Notes: generated by a model from the sequence alone, not told the origin. A stretch of 8,098 nt of DNA from CAYYHA01 sp964471535 (GCA_964471535.1 CAYYHA010000197.1:1-8098), one strand, 5' to 3'; shown: positions 1-7,042, counted from the first letter of the stretch. Translations and numbers: made by a program.

Positions 1-1215
<1,215 letters not shown>

Positions 1216-1258
1216 GGCAGTCCTGCGCTTGCGTGAAAGACGGGAAACTGGAAGGGGA

Positions 1259-2182
1259 TCACAGGGCCTCGGCGCCCGAGACGATCTCCACCAGCTCGGT
1301 GGTGATCGCCGCCTGGCGGGTGCGGTTGGCCAAGAGGGTCAGCGACTCGATCATCTCGCCGGCGTTCCGGGTCGCGTTGTCCATGGCGCTCATCCGCGCG
1401 CCGTGCTCCGAGGCGTTGCTTTCGAGGAGGGCTTGCCAGACGCGCGTCGAGAGGGTCTGGGGCACGAGCTTCTCGAGCACCTCGGGTCGCGCGGGGCCGT
1501 ACTCGAAGTCCACGAAGGGGCGAGGTGCATCGGGGGTGGGCCGTCGCCCGTTGCCTCGCGGGTCGGGAATGGGCAGGAGGCGCTCGAGGGTGACCTCCTG
1601 CGAGATGGCCGAGCGGAAGGTGTTGTACAGGAGGAAGACCGCATCGAGCTCGTGCTCGACGAAGCGGCGCGCGAGATCCGAGGCAATCTCCTCGGCACGG
1701 GCGTAGCGGAGGTCGTCGAAGACGCCCTCGTGGTGGATGCCCTTCTTCACGTCGCGGCGGCGGGCGAAGAAGTCGCGGCCTCGGCGCCCGATGGTGGAGA
1801 CGTAGATCTCCTCGTAGGTCTCGAGCTCGCCGATCTCCGAGTGGTCGAGCAGGAAGCGGTTGGCCGCGCGGATGATGTTCGAGTTGAAGCCGCCACACAG
1901 GCCGCGGTCGCTGGTGAGGATGACCAGCTCGCAGCGGCGGATCTCCTTCCGGGAGGCCAGGAGAGGATGGGCGGGCGGCGCGTCTGCGTCGGACTCGATC
2001 TCGATCCGGTCGAGGATGTCCGAGAGCAGCTTCTTCAGCTCGTTCGCATAGGGCCTGGCGCTGGTCACCGCATCCTGTGCGCGGCGCAGCTTCGCCGCGG
2101 CGACCATCTTCATCGCCTTGGTGATCTGCTGCGTGTTCTTCACGGAAGCGATGCGCTTCCGAATGTCTTTGAGAGAAGCCAT
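1259..2182 (-). CDS. atpG: F-type ATP synthase subunit gamma
   Basis: Central rotor stalk of F1, a coiled coil that turns inside the alpha3-beta3 ring and couples proton flow to catalysis. It has 307 residues. The N-terminal helix MASLKDIRKRIASVKNTQQI and the C-terminal helix (NRTRQAAITTELVEIVSGAEAL, about residues 286-307) are the conserved ends of the family. SDRGLCGGFN at residues 91-100 is the conserved core motif. It is about 20 residues longer than E. coli gamma (287). Part of the excess is a Pro/Arg-rich stretch at about residues 206-222, and part may be a Pro/Ala/Asp stretch at 64-73. The ATG lies 4 nt after the atpA stop. The GAGGAGG that could serve as its ribosome binding site (2195-2201) is inside the last codons of atpA, 12 nt away, so translation is probably coupled to atpA. 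Confidence 0.97.
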   Translation of the reverse strand: MASLKDIRKRIASVKNTQQITKAMKMVAAAKLRRAQDAVTSARPYANELKKLLSDILDRIEIESDADAPPAHPLLASRKEIRRCELVILTSDRGLCGGFNSNIIRAANRFLLDHSEIGELETYEEIYVSTIGRRGRDFFARRRDVKKGIHHEGVFDDLRYARAEEIASDLARRFVEHELDAVFLLYNTFRSAISQEVTLERLLPIPDPRGNGRRPTPDAPRPFVDFEYGPARPEVLEKLVPQTLSTRVWQALLESNASEHGARMSAMDNATRNAGEMIESLTLLANRTRQAAITTELVEIVSGAEAL

Positions 2183-2186
2183 GGGC

Positions 2187-3755
2187 TTAGGCCGCCTCCT
2201 CGGCGTCGCCGCCGCCCTGCTCCTCGCCCTCCACCTGGAAGACGCTGCTGAACTCGGAGAGCGCCTCGTCCAGCTTCTTGCGGATCTCGTCGGTGAGCTT
2301 GCCGACCTTCACGATCTCGTCGGGGAGGTCGCTATAACGGGCGTCGACGAACTCGATGAGCTCCTTCATGTAGCGCTGCACCTGGTCCACCGGGATCCGG
2401 CGGATCCAGCCCACCCCCTCGGCGCTGCGCTGGGTGGCGGCGTAGATCTGGATGACCTGGTAGCCCACCGGCATGGGCTGGTACTGCCCCTGCTTGAGCA
2501 CCTCCACCAGACGCTCACCTCGAGCCAGCGTCTCCTGAGTCGCCTTGTCGAGGTCCGAGCCGAACTGGGCGAAGGCCTGCAGCTCGCGGTACTGCGCCAG
2601 GTCGAGGCGCAGCGTGCCGGCGACCTCCTTCATCGCCTTGATCTGGGCCGAGCCACCCACGCGGGAGACCGACAGACCCACGTTGATGGCTGGCCGGACG
2701 CCGGCGTAGAAGAGGTCGGACTCGAGGAAGATCTGCCCGTCGGTAATCGAGATCACGTTGGTGGGGATGTACGCCGAGACGTCTCCGGCCTGGGTCTCGA
2801 TGATCGGCAGCGCGGTCAGCGAACCCGCGCCCTCCTTGTCGGAGAGCTTCGCGGCCCGCTCGAGGAGGCGGCTGTGCAGATAGAAGACGTCGCCCGGGTA
2901 GGCCTCACGCCCCGGGGGGCGGCGAAGGAGCAGGGAGAGTTCGCGGTAGGCGACCGCCTGCTTGGAGAGGTCGTCGTAGATGATGAGGCAGTGCATCCCG
3001 TTGTCGCGGAAGTACTCCCCCATCGCACAGCCCGAGTAGGGCGCGAGGAACTGCAGGGGCGCCGGGTCGGAGGCGTTGGCCGCGACGACGATGGTGTAGT
3101 CCATGGCCCCGTACTTCTCGAGGCGGCTCACCACCTGGGCGACGGTGCTCTGCTTCTGCCCCACCGCCACGTAGACGCAGTACACGTCGGTGTCCCGCTG
3201 GTTGATGATGGCGTCCACCGCGACGGCGGTCTTCCCGGTCTGGCGGTCGCCGATGATGAGCTCCCGCTGTCCCCGGCCGATGGGCACCATCGCGTCGATG
3301 GCCTTCAGACCGGTCTGCATCGGCTCGTGGACGCTCTTGCGGGCGACGATACCCGGCGCCTTCACCTCGATGCGGCGCGTCTCCTCGGCCTCGATCGGGC
3401 CCTTGCCGTCGATGGGCTGCCCCAGGGCGTTGACCACGCGCCCACACAGCGCCTTCCCCACCGGCACCGCAGCGATCTCACCCAGGCGCTTGACCGTGTC
3501 GCCCTCACGGATCTCGTGGTACTCGCCCATCACCGCGATGCCGACGTTGTCCTCCTCGAGGTTGAGGACCAGTCCCTTCGAGCCGTTGGCGAACTCCACC
3601 AGCTCGCCTGCCTCCGCGTTCGCCAGACCGTAGACCCGGGCGATGCCGTCACCGATGGAGAGCACGGTTCCCGTCTCGGCCACCTCGATGGTCTTTCCGT
3701 AGTCCTTGATCTGCTCCTTGATGATTCGGCTGATCTCGTCGGCGCGGATGTCCAT
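2187..3755 (-). CDS. atpA: F-type ATP synthase subunit alpha
   Basis: Non-catalytic nucleotide-binding subunit of the F1 hexamer, 522 residues. I chose the ATG at 3755 (MDIRADEISRIIKEQIKD) because it matches the usual alpha N-terminus and has a strong AGGAAGGA eight bases upstream; the frame stays open further upstream, but nothing there resembles alpha. Walker A GDRQTGKT ends with Lys175-Thr176, the same Lys number as in E. coli. LIIYDDLSKQ is the Walker B region. SVSRVGGSAQIKAM carries Arg365, equivalent to the arginine finger E. coli Arg376. The 11-residue offset comes from a shorter loop after LLERAAKLSD. The C-terminus is an acidic, Gly-rich tail (EGEEQGGGDAEEAA) whose last codons carry the putative atpG ribosome binding site. 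It lies 79 nt after atpH. Confidence 0.98.
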   Translation of the reverse strand: MDIRADEISRIIKEQIKDYGKTIEVAETGTVLSIGDGIARVYGLANAEAGELVEFANGSKGLVLNLEEDNVGIAVMGEYHEIREGDTVKRLGEIAAVPVGKALCGRVVNALGQPIDGKGPIEAEETRRIEVKAPGIVARKSVHEPMQTGLKAIDAMVPIGRGQRELIIGDRQTGKTAVAVDAIINQRDTDVYCVYVAVGQKQSTVAQVVSRLEKYGAMDYTIVVAANASDPAPLQFLAPYSGCAMGEYFRDNGMHCLIIYDDLSKQAVAYRELSLLLRRPPGREAYPGDVFYLHSRLLERAAKLSDKEGAGSLTALPIIETQAGDVSAYIPTNVISITDGQIFLESDLFYAGVRPAINVGLSVSRVGGSAQIKAMKEVAGTLRLDLAQYRELQAFAQFGSDLDKATQETLARGERLVEVLKQGQYQPMPVGYQVIQIYAATQRSAEGVGWIRRIPVDQVQRYMKELIEFVDARYSDLPDEIVKVGKLTDEIRKKLDEALSEFSSVFQVEGEEQGGGDAEEAA

Positions 3756-3763
3756 GTCGTCGT

Positions 3764-3771
3764 TCCTTCCT
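3764..3771 (-). promoter_or_regulatory. Strong Shine-Dalgarno of atpA
   Basis: The minus strand reads AGGAAGGA, 8 nt before the ATG at 3755. It is a near-perfect ribosome binding site and fixes the atpA start against longer upstream readings of the same frame. Confidence 0.8.
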
Positions 3772-3781
3772 GGGTTCTCTT

Positions 3782-3803
3782 TCGGGGCGGCGGTCCGCCC
3801 CGA
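3782..3803 (-). promoter_or_regulatory. Perfect hairpin in the atpH-atpA spacer
   Basis: A 9-bp perfect inverted repeat (TCGGGGCGG / CCGCCCCGA) with a 4-nt loop sits in the 79-nt spacer, about 10 nt upstream of the atpA Shine-Dalgarno. No U-tract follows on either strand, so it is not a standard rho-independent terminator. It could be an mRNA processing or stability element, or a translational insulator that lets atpA be read more often than atpH (three alpha per one delta in F1). The structure is seen; the function is inferred. Confidence 0.5.
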
Positions 3804-3834
3804 GATCGGCTGTCCCCGGTGGGCCGGCCCGGGA

Positions 3835-4374
3835 TCAGGCGAGGGCGGCCTGCCGGAGTCGTCGTAGCTGGGTACGCAGCGAGCCGTCGAAGGTGGTGTC
3901 ACCCACCTTGGCAACCAGCCCGCCGATGAGCGTGGGGTCCGTTCTCTCCTCGAGCACCACCGTCTTGCCGGTGACCCGCGAGAGCGCCTCGGAGAGGCGG
4001 GCGGTGGTCTCCTTGGGAAGCGGAAGCGGGGTGATGGCCACCGCGCGCACCCGCCCCGCCAGCTCGTCGGCCATGCGCCGGTACTCGCGCAGGATCAGCG
4101 GCAGGTGGGCGGTCCGATCGCGGTCGGAGAGGAGTCGGAGCAGGTTGAGCGTCGTCTCCGACAGCGCGAGCGGCCCCGCGAGCTTCTCGAGGAGCGCGCG
4201 CCGCTGATCGCGGGAGAAGAGGGGGGATTCGAGCACCTGCGAGAGCTCGGGTGTCCCCTCGAGGGCCGTTTCGATGCGCTCGATTTCGGCGAGCACCCCA
4301 TCGACCTGCCCACTCTCGCGGGCCACGTCGAGGAGGGCGCGGGCATAGCGTCGGGCGATGCTGACCAGTACCAC
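3835..4374 (-). CDS. atpH: F-type ATP synthase subunit delta
   Basis: Peripheral-stalk subunit that ties the top of the F1 hexamer to the b subunits, the OSCP equivalent. With the GTG start at 4374 it has 179 residues, within the usual 175-180. The N-terminus SIARRYARALLDVA matches the family signature. The C-terminal half, ending IGGLVAKVGDTTFDGSLRTQ and then an Arg/Leu helix, is the conserved delta C-terminal domain. No ATG is in frame near the expected start; GTG at 4374 is the best choice and an in-frame TTG at 4380 is possible. No good Shine-Dalgarno is visible, only ACGAG six bases before the GTG. The open frame continues to 4869 but that part has no homologous look. It is the first gene of the F1 operon; the next gene upstream points away. 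Confidence 0.95.
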   Translation of the reverse strand: MVLVSIARRYARALLDVARESGQVDGVLAEIERIETALEGTPELSQVLESPLFSRDQRRALLEKLAGPLALSETTLNLLRLLSDRDRTAHLPLILREYRRMADELAGRVRAVAITPLPLPKETTARLSEALSRVTGKTVVLEERTDPTLIGGLVAKVGDTTFDGSLRTQLRRLRQAALA

Positions 4375-4588
4375 GTTCAACTCGTTGAAAATACAGGTGA
4401 AAAATCGTGGCGTACCGGGGTGCGCCGGCTCGAGGGGGCCGCTTGCGTAGCACCGGGCACCGGCACCGGTCAAGATCGCCTCGCGCTTTGGCGGGGCCCG
4501 CTGTCCCGCTGCGCGGTGCAGCGCGCCGCCGGCGCAGGAGGGCAGCGGCATTTGCCCGCGGATCCCGGCGGGGTATGCTCCGCGGCGC
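4375..4588. promoter_or_regulatory. Divergent intergenic region between atpH and the PKD lipoprotein gene
   Basis: This 214-nt gap should hold the promoters of the leftward ATP synthase operon and of the rightward lipoprotein pair. The most AT-rich patch is at 4380-4406, next to atpH. On the minus strand it contains TATTTT (4388-4393), a possible -10 box 13 nt from the atpH GTG, but no convincing -35 box at 16-18 nt. CACCGG is repeated three times at 4451-4469. The stretch 4490-4540 is GC-rich and could fold, but no terminator with a T-run is seen. No credible gene lies here. Confidence 0.5.
4552..4579 (+). promoter_or_regulatory. Candidate sigma-70-like promoter of the lipoprotein pair
   Basis: TTGCCC (4552-4557) and TATGCT (4574-4579) are spaced 16 nt apart. 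The -10-like box ends 9 nt before the ATG at 4589. Transcription would then start at or only a few bases before the start codon, which fits the lack of a Shine-Dalgarno. Weak evidence in GC-rich DNA. Confidence 0.35.
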
Positions 4589-5194
4589 ATGCGAGGGGCG
4601 GCACCGATCCTGGTCTCGACACTCGTGGCGGCCTGCGGGCCCGCAGGTGCGCCGCCGCCCGATGCGGGACCACCGCCGAACGCGGCCCCGTGGGCACGCT
4701 TCCAGGCGCCGGCACGGATCGGCGTGGGGGCCGCCGCCGCCTTCGATGCCTCGGCGAGCTTCGATCCCGACGGGACCCTCGTGGCCTTTCGCTGGAACTT
4801 CGCCGACGGATCGCCGGTCGAGGTCCGAGGCACGCCGAAGGTGGGGCACGCGTTCGCTGCGGCGGGCACCTATCCGGTGACGCTCGAGGTCGTGGACGAT
4901 CGAGGCGCCCGCCACCGGGCGCGCCACGAGGTGGAGGTGACCCGGGAGGCACCGGCACCCTGCGCCGGCGCGTGTCCCCTTGGACAGCGCTGTGAGGCGG
5001 GTCTGTGTTGGCACGAGGGACCCGGTGATGCCTGCGCCTCCGATGCGGACTGTGCCGATCCCGACGAGGGGTGCTACGGCGGCGCCTGTACCGCGCCCGA
5101 GTGCCAGGAGGATGCCGACTGCGGTGCCGGGGCGCTGTGTCGGGGCGGCCTGTGTCAAATGGGGACGGACTCCGGAGATGGAGGATTCGGATGA
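4589..5194 (+). CDS. Predicted lipoprotein with PKD domain and three four-cysteine modules
   Basis: A 201-residue predicted lipoprotein. Residues 1-15 form a short signal peptide with lipobox VAAC (Cys16); residue +2 is Gly, so there is no Asp-type inner-membrane retention signal. A Pro/Gly-rich linker (17-33) leads to a PKD-type beta-sandwich at about 34-117, with FDASASFDPDG, FRWNFADG and HAFAAAGTYPVTLEVVDD matching the family's core strands. Residues 125-189 hold 12 cysteines in three modules of four (125-140, 149-167, 172-189); the last two share the pattern C-x2-DADC...C-x-GG-x-C, like Cys-rich repeats of myxobacterial surface proteins. PKD domains usually mediate protein or glycan contacts; no catalytic motif is present. 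The ATG at 4589 has no clear Shine-Dalgarno. Its TGA overlaps the next gene's ATG, so the two are co-translated. The exact role is unknown. Confidence 0.85.
   Translation: MRGAAPILVSTLVAACGPAGAPPPDAGPPPNAAPWARFQAPARIGVGAAAAFDASASFDPDGTLVAFRWNFADGSPVEVRGTPKVGHAFAAAGTYPVTLEVVDDRGARHRARHEVEVTREAPAPCAGACPLGQRCEAGLCWHEGPGDACASDADCADPDEGCYGGACTAPECQEDADCGAGALCRGGLCQMGTDSGDGGFG
5180..5185 (+). promoter_or_regulatory. Shine-Dalgarno of the second lipoprotein gene
   Basis: GGAGGA lies 5 nt before the ATG at 5191, inside the last codons of the upstream gene. With the ATGA overlap it decides this start over an in-frame ATG at 5071, which would give a non-secreted N-terminus. Confidence 0.75.
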
Positions 5195-5880
5195 GAGGTC
5201 CACTGCGATGGGGAGTGGCCGGCCTGGCCGCGGTCGTACTCGCTGCCTGTCCCGGCACTCCGACGCCTCCGGGTGACGTGGCCTACGGCGAGTACCTGGT
5301 GACGGCGCGCAAACGCATGGACGACACCTGCCACTTCTCCGAGGACACCACGGGCGACACCTTCGAGTTCTGGGCCCGCCTCGCCGTGGACGAGCCGCCG
5401 AGTGACGGCTCGGAGCAGCGCGCCTATCTCACCCTCCGGCAGCCGCCGACGGGGGGCATCGAACAGGCGCCCCGACGCGGGCGGGTGGAGGACGGAGCCC
5501 TCGTCTTCGAGGCGACGGCGCAGCAGGACCTGCGGCAGTGCGACTGCATCGTCGAGGTCACGGAGACCATCCGCATCACCCTGCGGGTGGCAGAGGCCGG
5601 TGGGGACGGAGGTACGCCTGGCGGCGACGGGGGCAGCGGCGCCGACGGCGGGATGGCCGATGGGGGAAGCGACGCCGGCACCGGCGCTGCAGGCGACGGG
5701 GGCACGGGCGGGGCGGGCCCGGCGTCCTCCCTACCCGATCCGAGCCGTGTCATCGGGATCGGCGGTGAGATCGTCTACGCGGTGAAGGACATCGGTGCCT
5801 GCGACCTCGAGAAGACGCAGTGCACACTCCCGTGCGGCTTCGAGTATGGGCTGACCGGGACCCGCCTCGCCGGAAGCTAG
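5191..5880 (+). CDS. Predicted lipoprotein of unknown function, two parts joined by a Gly/Asp-rich linker
   Basis: A 229-residue predicted lipoprotein. The signal peptide (1-19, MRGPLRWGVAGLAAVVLAAC) ends in lipobox LAAC with Cys20; residue +2 is Pro. Residues 30-134 look beta-rich (EFWARLAV, AYLTLRQ, ALVFEATA, TETIRITLRVA) with Cys47, Cys117 and Cys119. A 40-residue linker of Gly, Asp, Ala, Ser and Thr (137-176) follows. The last 45 residues carry GIGGEIVYAVKDIGACDL and three more cysteines (204, 211, 215). Six cysteines remain besides the lipid-anchored one, which could form three disulfides. I do not recognise the family and see no catalytic motif. The start is fixed by the ATGA overlap and GGAGGA. 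It is presumably made with, and may work with, the PKD lipoprotein at the outer membrane. The stop is 7 nt from the stop of the convergent Kazal gene. Confidence 0.82.
   Translation: MRGPLRWGVAGLAAVVLAACPGTPTPPGDVAYGEYLVTARKRMDDTCHFSEDTTGDTFEFWARLAVDEPPSDGSEQRAYLTLRQPPTGGIEQAPRRGRVEDGALVFEATAQQDLRQCDCIVEVTETIRITLRVAEAGGDGGTPGGDGGSGADGGMADGGSDAGTGAAGDGGTGGAGPASSLPDPSRVIGIGGEIVYAVKDIGACDLEKTQCTLPCGFEYGLTGTRLAGS
5599..5718 (+). repeat. Low-complexity Gly/Asp linker-coding stretch
   Basis: Imperfect GGDGG-like codon repeats encode residues 137-176 of the lipoprotein at 5191-5880. Unusually, it interrupts the protein between two folded-looking parts instead of following the lipidated cysteine. 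Such sequence is prone to length change by slippage. Confidence 0.75.
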
Positions 5881-5887
5881 GGCGCGC

Positions 5888-6847
5888 TCAATTGCAGGGC
5901 CCGGTGTCGCGGAGGGAGACGCCGGCCGCTGCCGCTTCACAGCCGTTGCCGTAGGTCTTCCCATCGCAGCCACAGACGGGGTCGTAGTTGGGCGGACACG
6001 CCTGTGGCTTCTTCTGACACGTCCCGGTGACGTCCCCGGCGCCGCAGCCCGTGGCGTAGTTGCAGTAGTAGCCGTCCGCGCAGACGAGCCCCGCCAGGCC
6101 CCCGCAGGGCGCGCCCGTCTCGCCACACTTTCCTGTGTGGAGGACGCTCACGCCGGCAGCGGCCGCTTGGCAGGCGTTGAGGTAGTTCTGACCGTCGCAG
6201 CCGCACACCCACTCCGGCTGCGTCGGGCAGATGGCAGGATGCACACTGCAGGTCCCCTCGGCGTCGGGCTGCGTGCAGTCGGCGAGCTGACAGTAGAGCC
6301 CGTCGTTGCAGCCGAGCCCGGCGATGCCGCCGCAGGGGGCGCCGGCCTCGCCGCAGGCGCCGTCGTAGAGCACGGTCGCGCCGGCCTTCGCCGCCTCACA
6401 GGCGTTCTTGTAGGTGGTGCCGTCGCAGGCACACTTCGGCGCTTCGGCGATGGGGCAGCTCGTCGGCCGCGCCGCGCAGGTCGCGGTCGCGGGATCGAAG
6501 CTGCAGTCCGCGTAGCGGCAGTACTGCCCCGGCCCGCAGCTCTCGGTGCCGCAGGGCACCGACATGCCGCCGTCGTCCGCGCCGCCACCGTCGCTGCCAC
6601 CGTCCGGGGTTCCGCCCCCGTCGCCGCTTCCCCCGTCTGGGGCCCCGGCGTCGCCGGCACCGGCGTCTGCCGGTGGGCCGCCGTCCTCCTTGGCCGGCGG
6701 CGTGCTGCCGCACCCGGCGAGGAGCAGCACCGCGCAGAGCGCGAGGCGTGCCGCCCAAAGGGAGCCCGATGCGAGGGGCGAGGCCTGCACCCTCGCCGTG
6801 TTGCGGCGCTCCGCACCCGGCTCGCCCTGAATCGTGTCCGTCTTCAT
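5888..6847 (-). CDS. Predicted lipoprotein with three follistatin-like Kazal modules (putative protease inhibitor)
   Basis: A 319-residue predicted lipoprotein. The signal peptide is long: about 34 residues precede the hydrophobic core LALCAVLLLAGC, with lipobox LAGC and Cys46. Residues 54-95 are a Gly/Asp-rich tether. Three modules follow (99-165, 172-241, 248-318), each with ten cysteines: a four-Cys follistatin-like part (G-x-YC) and a Kazal-like part (C-P-x6-C-x-CDG-x-x-Y-x-N-x-C). By alignment with the known Kazal fold, the expected P1 reactive residues are Ile133, Thr209 and Pro286. The fifth classical Kazal cysteine is absent and a Cys sits two residues after the third instead. Kazal domains block serine proteases by occupying the active site; inhibition here is inferred. 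The start at 6847 has a strong Shine-Dalgarno. It is divergent from aroC and convergent with the lipoprotein pair. Confidence 0.9.
   Translation of the reverse strand: MKTDTIQGEPGAERRNTARVQASPLASGSLWAARLALCAVLLLAGCGSTPPAKEDGGPPADAGAGDAGAPDGGSGDGGGTPDGGSDGGGADDGGMSVPCGTESCGPGQYCRYADCSFDPATATCAARPTSCPIAEAPKCACDGTTYKNACEAAKAGATVLYDGACGEAGAPCGGIAGLGCNDGLYCQLADCTQPDAEGTCSVHPAICPTQPEWVCGCDGQNYLNACQAAAAGVSVLHTGKCGETGAPCGGLAGLVCADGYYCNYATGCGAGDVTGTCQKKPQACPPNYDPVCGCDGKTYGNGCEAAAAGVSLRDTGPCN
5894..6553 (-). repeat. Three tandem ten-cysteine Kazal modules
   Basis: Coding repeats at 6353-6553 (module 1), 6125-6334 (module 2) and 5894-6106 (module 3), separated by about 18 nt encoding GE-x-GAP-type linkers. 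Modules 2 and 3 resemble each other most (GAPCGG-x-AGL, then CGCDG and AAAAGVS). Module 1 has a shorter first segment and ACDG in place of GCDG. Divergence is clear, so the duplications are not recent. Confidence 0.85.
6563..6688 (-). repeat. Low-complexity Gly/Asp tether-coding stretch
   Basis: Encodes residues 54-95 of the Kazal lipoprotein, made of DGG, DAG and PDGGS units. It probably works as a flexible spacer that lifts the inhibitor modules away from the membrane. Confidence 0.75.
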
Positions 6848-6852
6848 CGCGT

Positions 6853-6860
6853 CCCCTCCT
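6853..6860 (-). promoter_or_regulatory. Shine-Dalgarno of the Kazal lipoprotein gene
   Basis: The minus strand reads AGGAGGGG with 5 nt before the ATG at 6847. This strong site supports the long signal peptide over any downstream start. Confidence 0.75.
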
Positions 6861-6966
6861 GTCGTTGGTCTCGGGTGAGGCCCGCCGCCTGGTGGGCTCC
6901 GGCGCGGGCCGCCGCCACATCGTTCGTCAAAGCGGTCTGCTACGGGGCGCCTTCGGAGCAGCCTCT

Positions 6967-7042
6967 CCCGCGGCCGCTCGGAATCCTCTTCCTCGCCGCG
7001 TCTCGGCGGCATCGGTCGGATGGACGCGGCAGCGGCCGCGGG
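6967..7042. repeat. 12-bp perfect inverted repeat upstream of aroC
   Basis: CCCGCGGCCGCT (6967-6978) and its exact reverse complement AGCGGCCGCGGG (7031-7042) flank a 52-nt loop that contains a smaller CGCCG/CGGCG hairpin. Each arm contains the palindrome GCGGCCGC. The right arm ends directly at the TAGACT box and 14 nt before the chosen aroC start. It could be a pair of protein-binding sites or an RNA leader fold; chance is also possible at this GC content. Confidence 0.6.

Noticed and set aside
3821..3830. GGGCCGGCCC palindrome just after the atpH stop, considered as a terminator
   Set aside because: A 10-nt palindrome without a loop or T-run cannot form a terminator hairpin, and such palindromes are common at this GC content.
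2118..3929. A 603-codon plus-strand open frame antisense to atpA
   Set aside because: Its translation is rich in Arg, Leu, Val, His and Asp with no domain, typical of the antisense shadow of a GC-rich gene. atpA on the other strand is unmistakable.
4375..4869. N-terminal extension of atpH up to an ATG at 4869
   Set aside because: The extra 165 residues are Pro/Arg/Ala-rich with no homology-like pattern and run antisense to the PKD lipoprotein. The delta family begins at the GTG region.
5071..5190. Earlier in-frame ATG at 5071 for the second lipoprotein
   Set aside because: It would place the lipobox 60 residues into the protein and overlap the PKD gene by 124 nt. The ATG at 5191 has a good Shine-Dalgarno and an ATGA overlap.
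5894..6553. Possible CRISPR-like or recent tandem DNA repeats
   Set aside because: The periodicity is at the protein level (cysteine spacing). The DNA copies are diverged and lie in one open frame, so they are domain repeats.
6925..6930. TTGACG as a -35 box for the Kazal gene (minus strand)
   Set aside because: No -10-like sequence is found 16-18 nt downstream; the region there is almost pure G and C.
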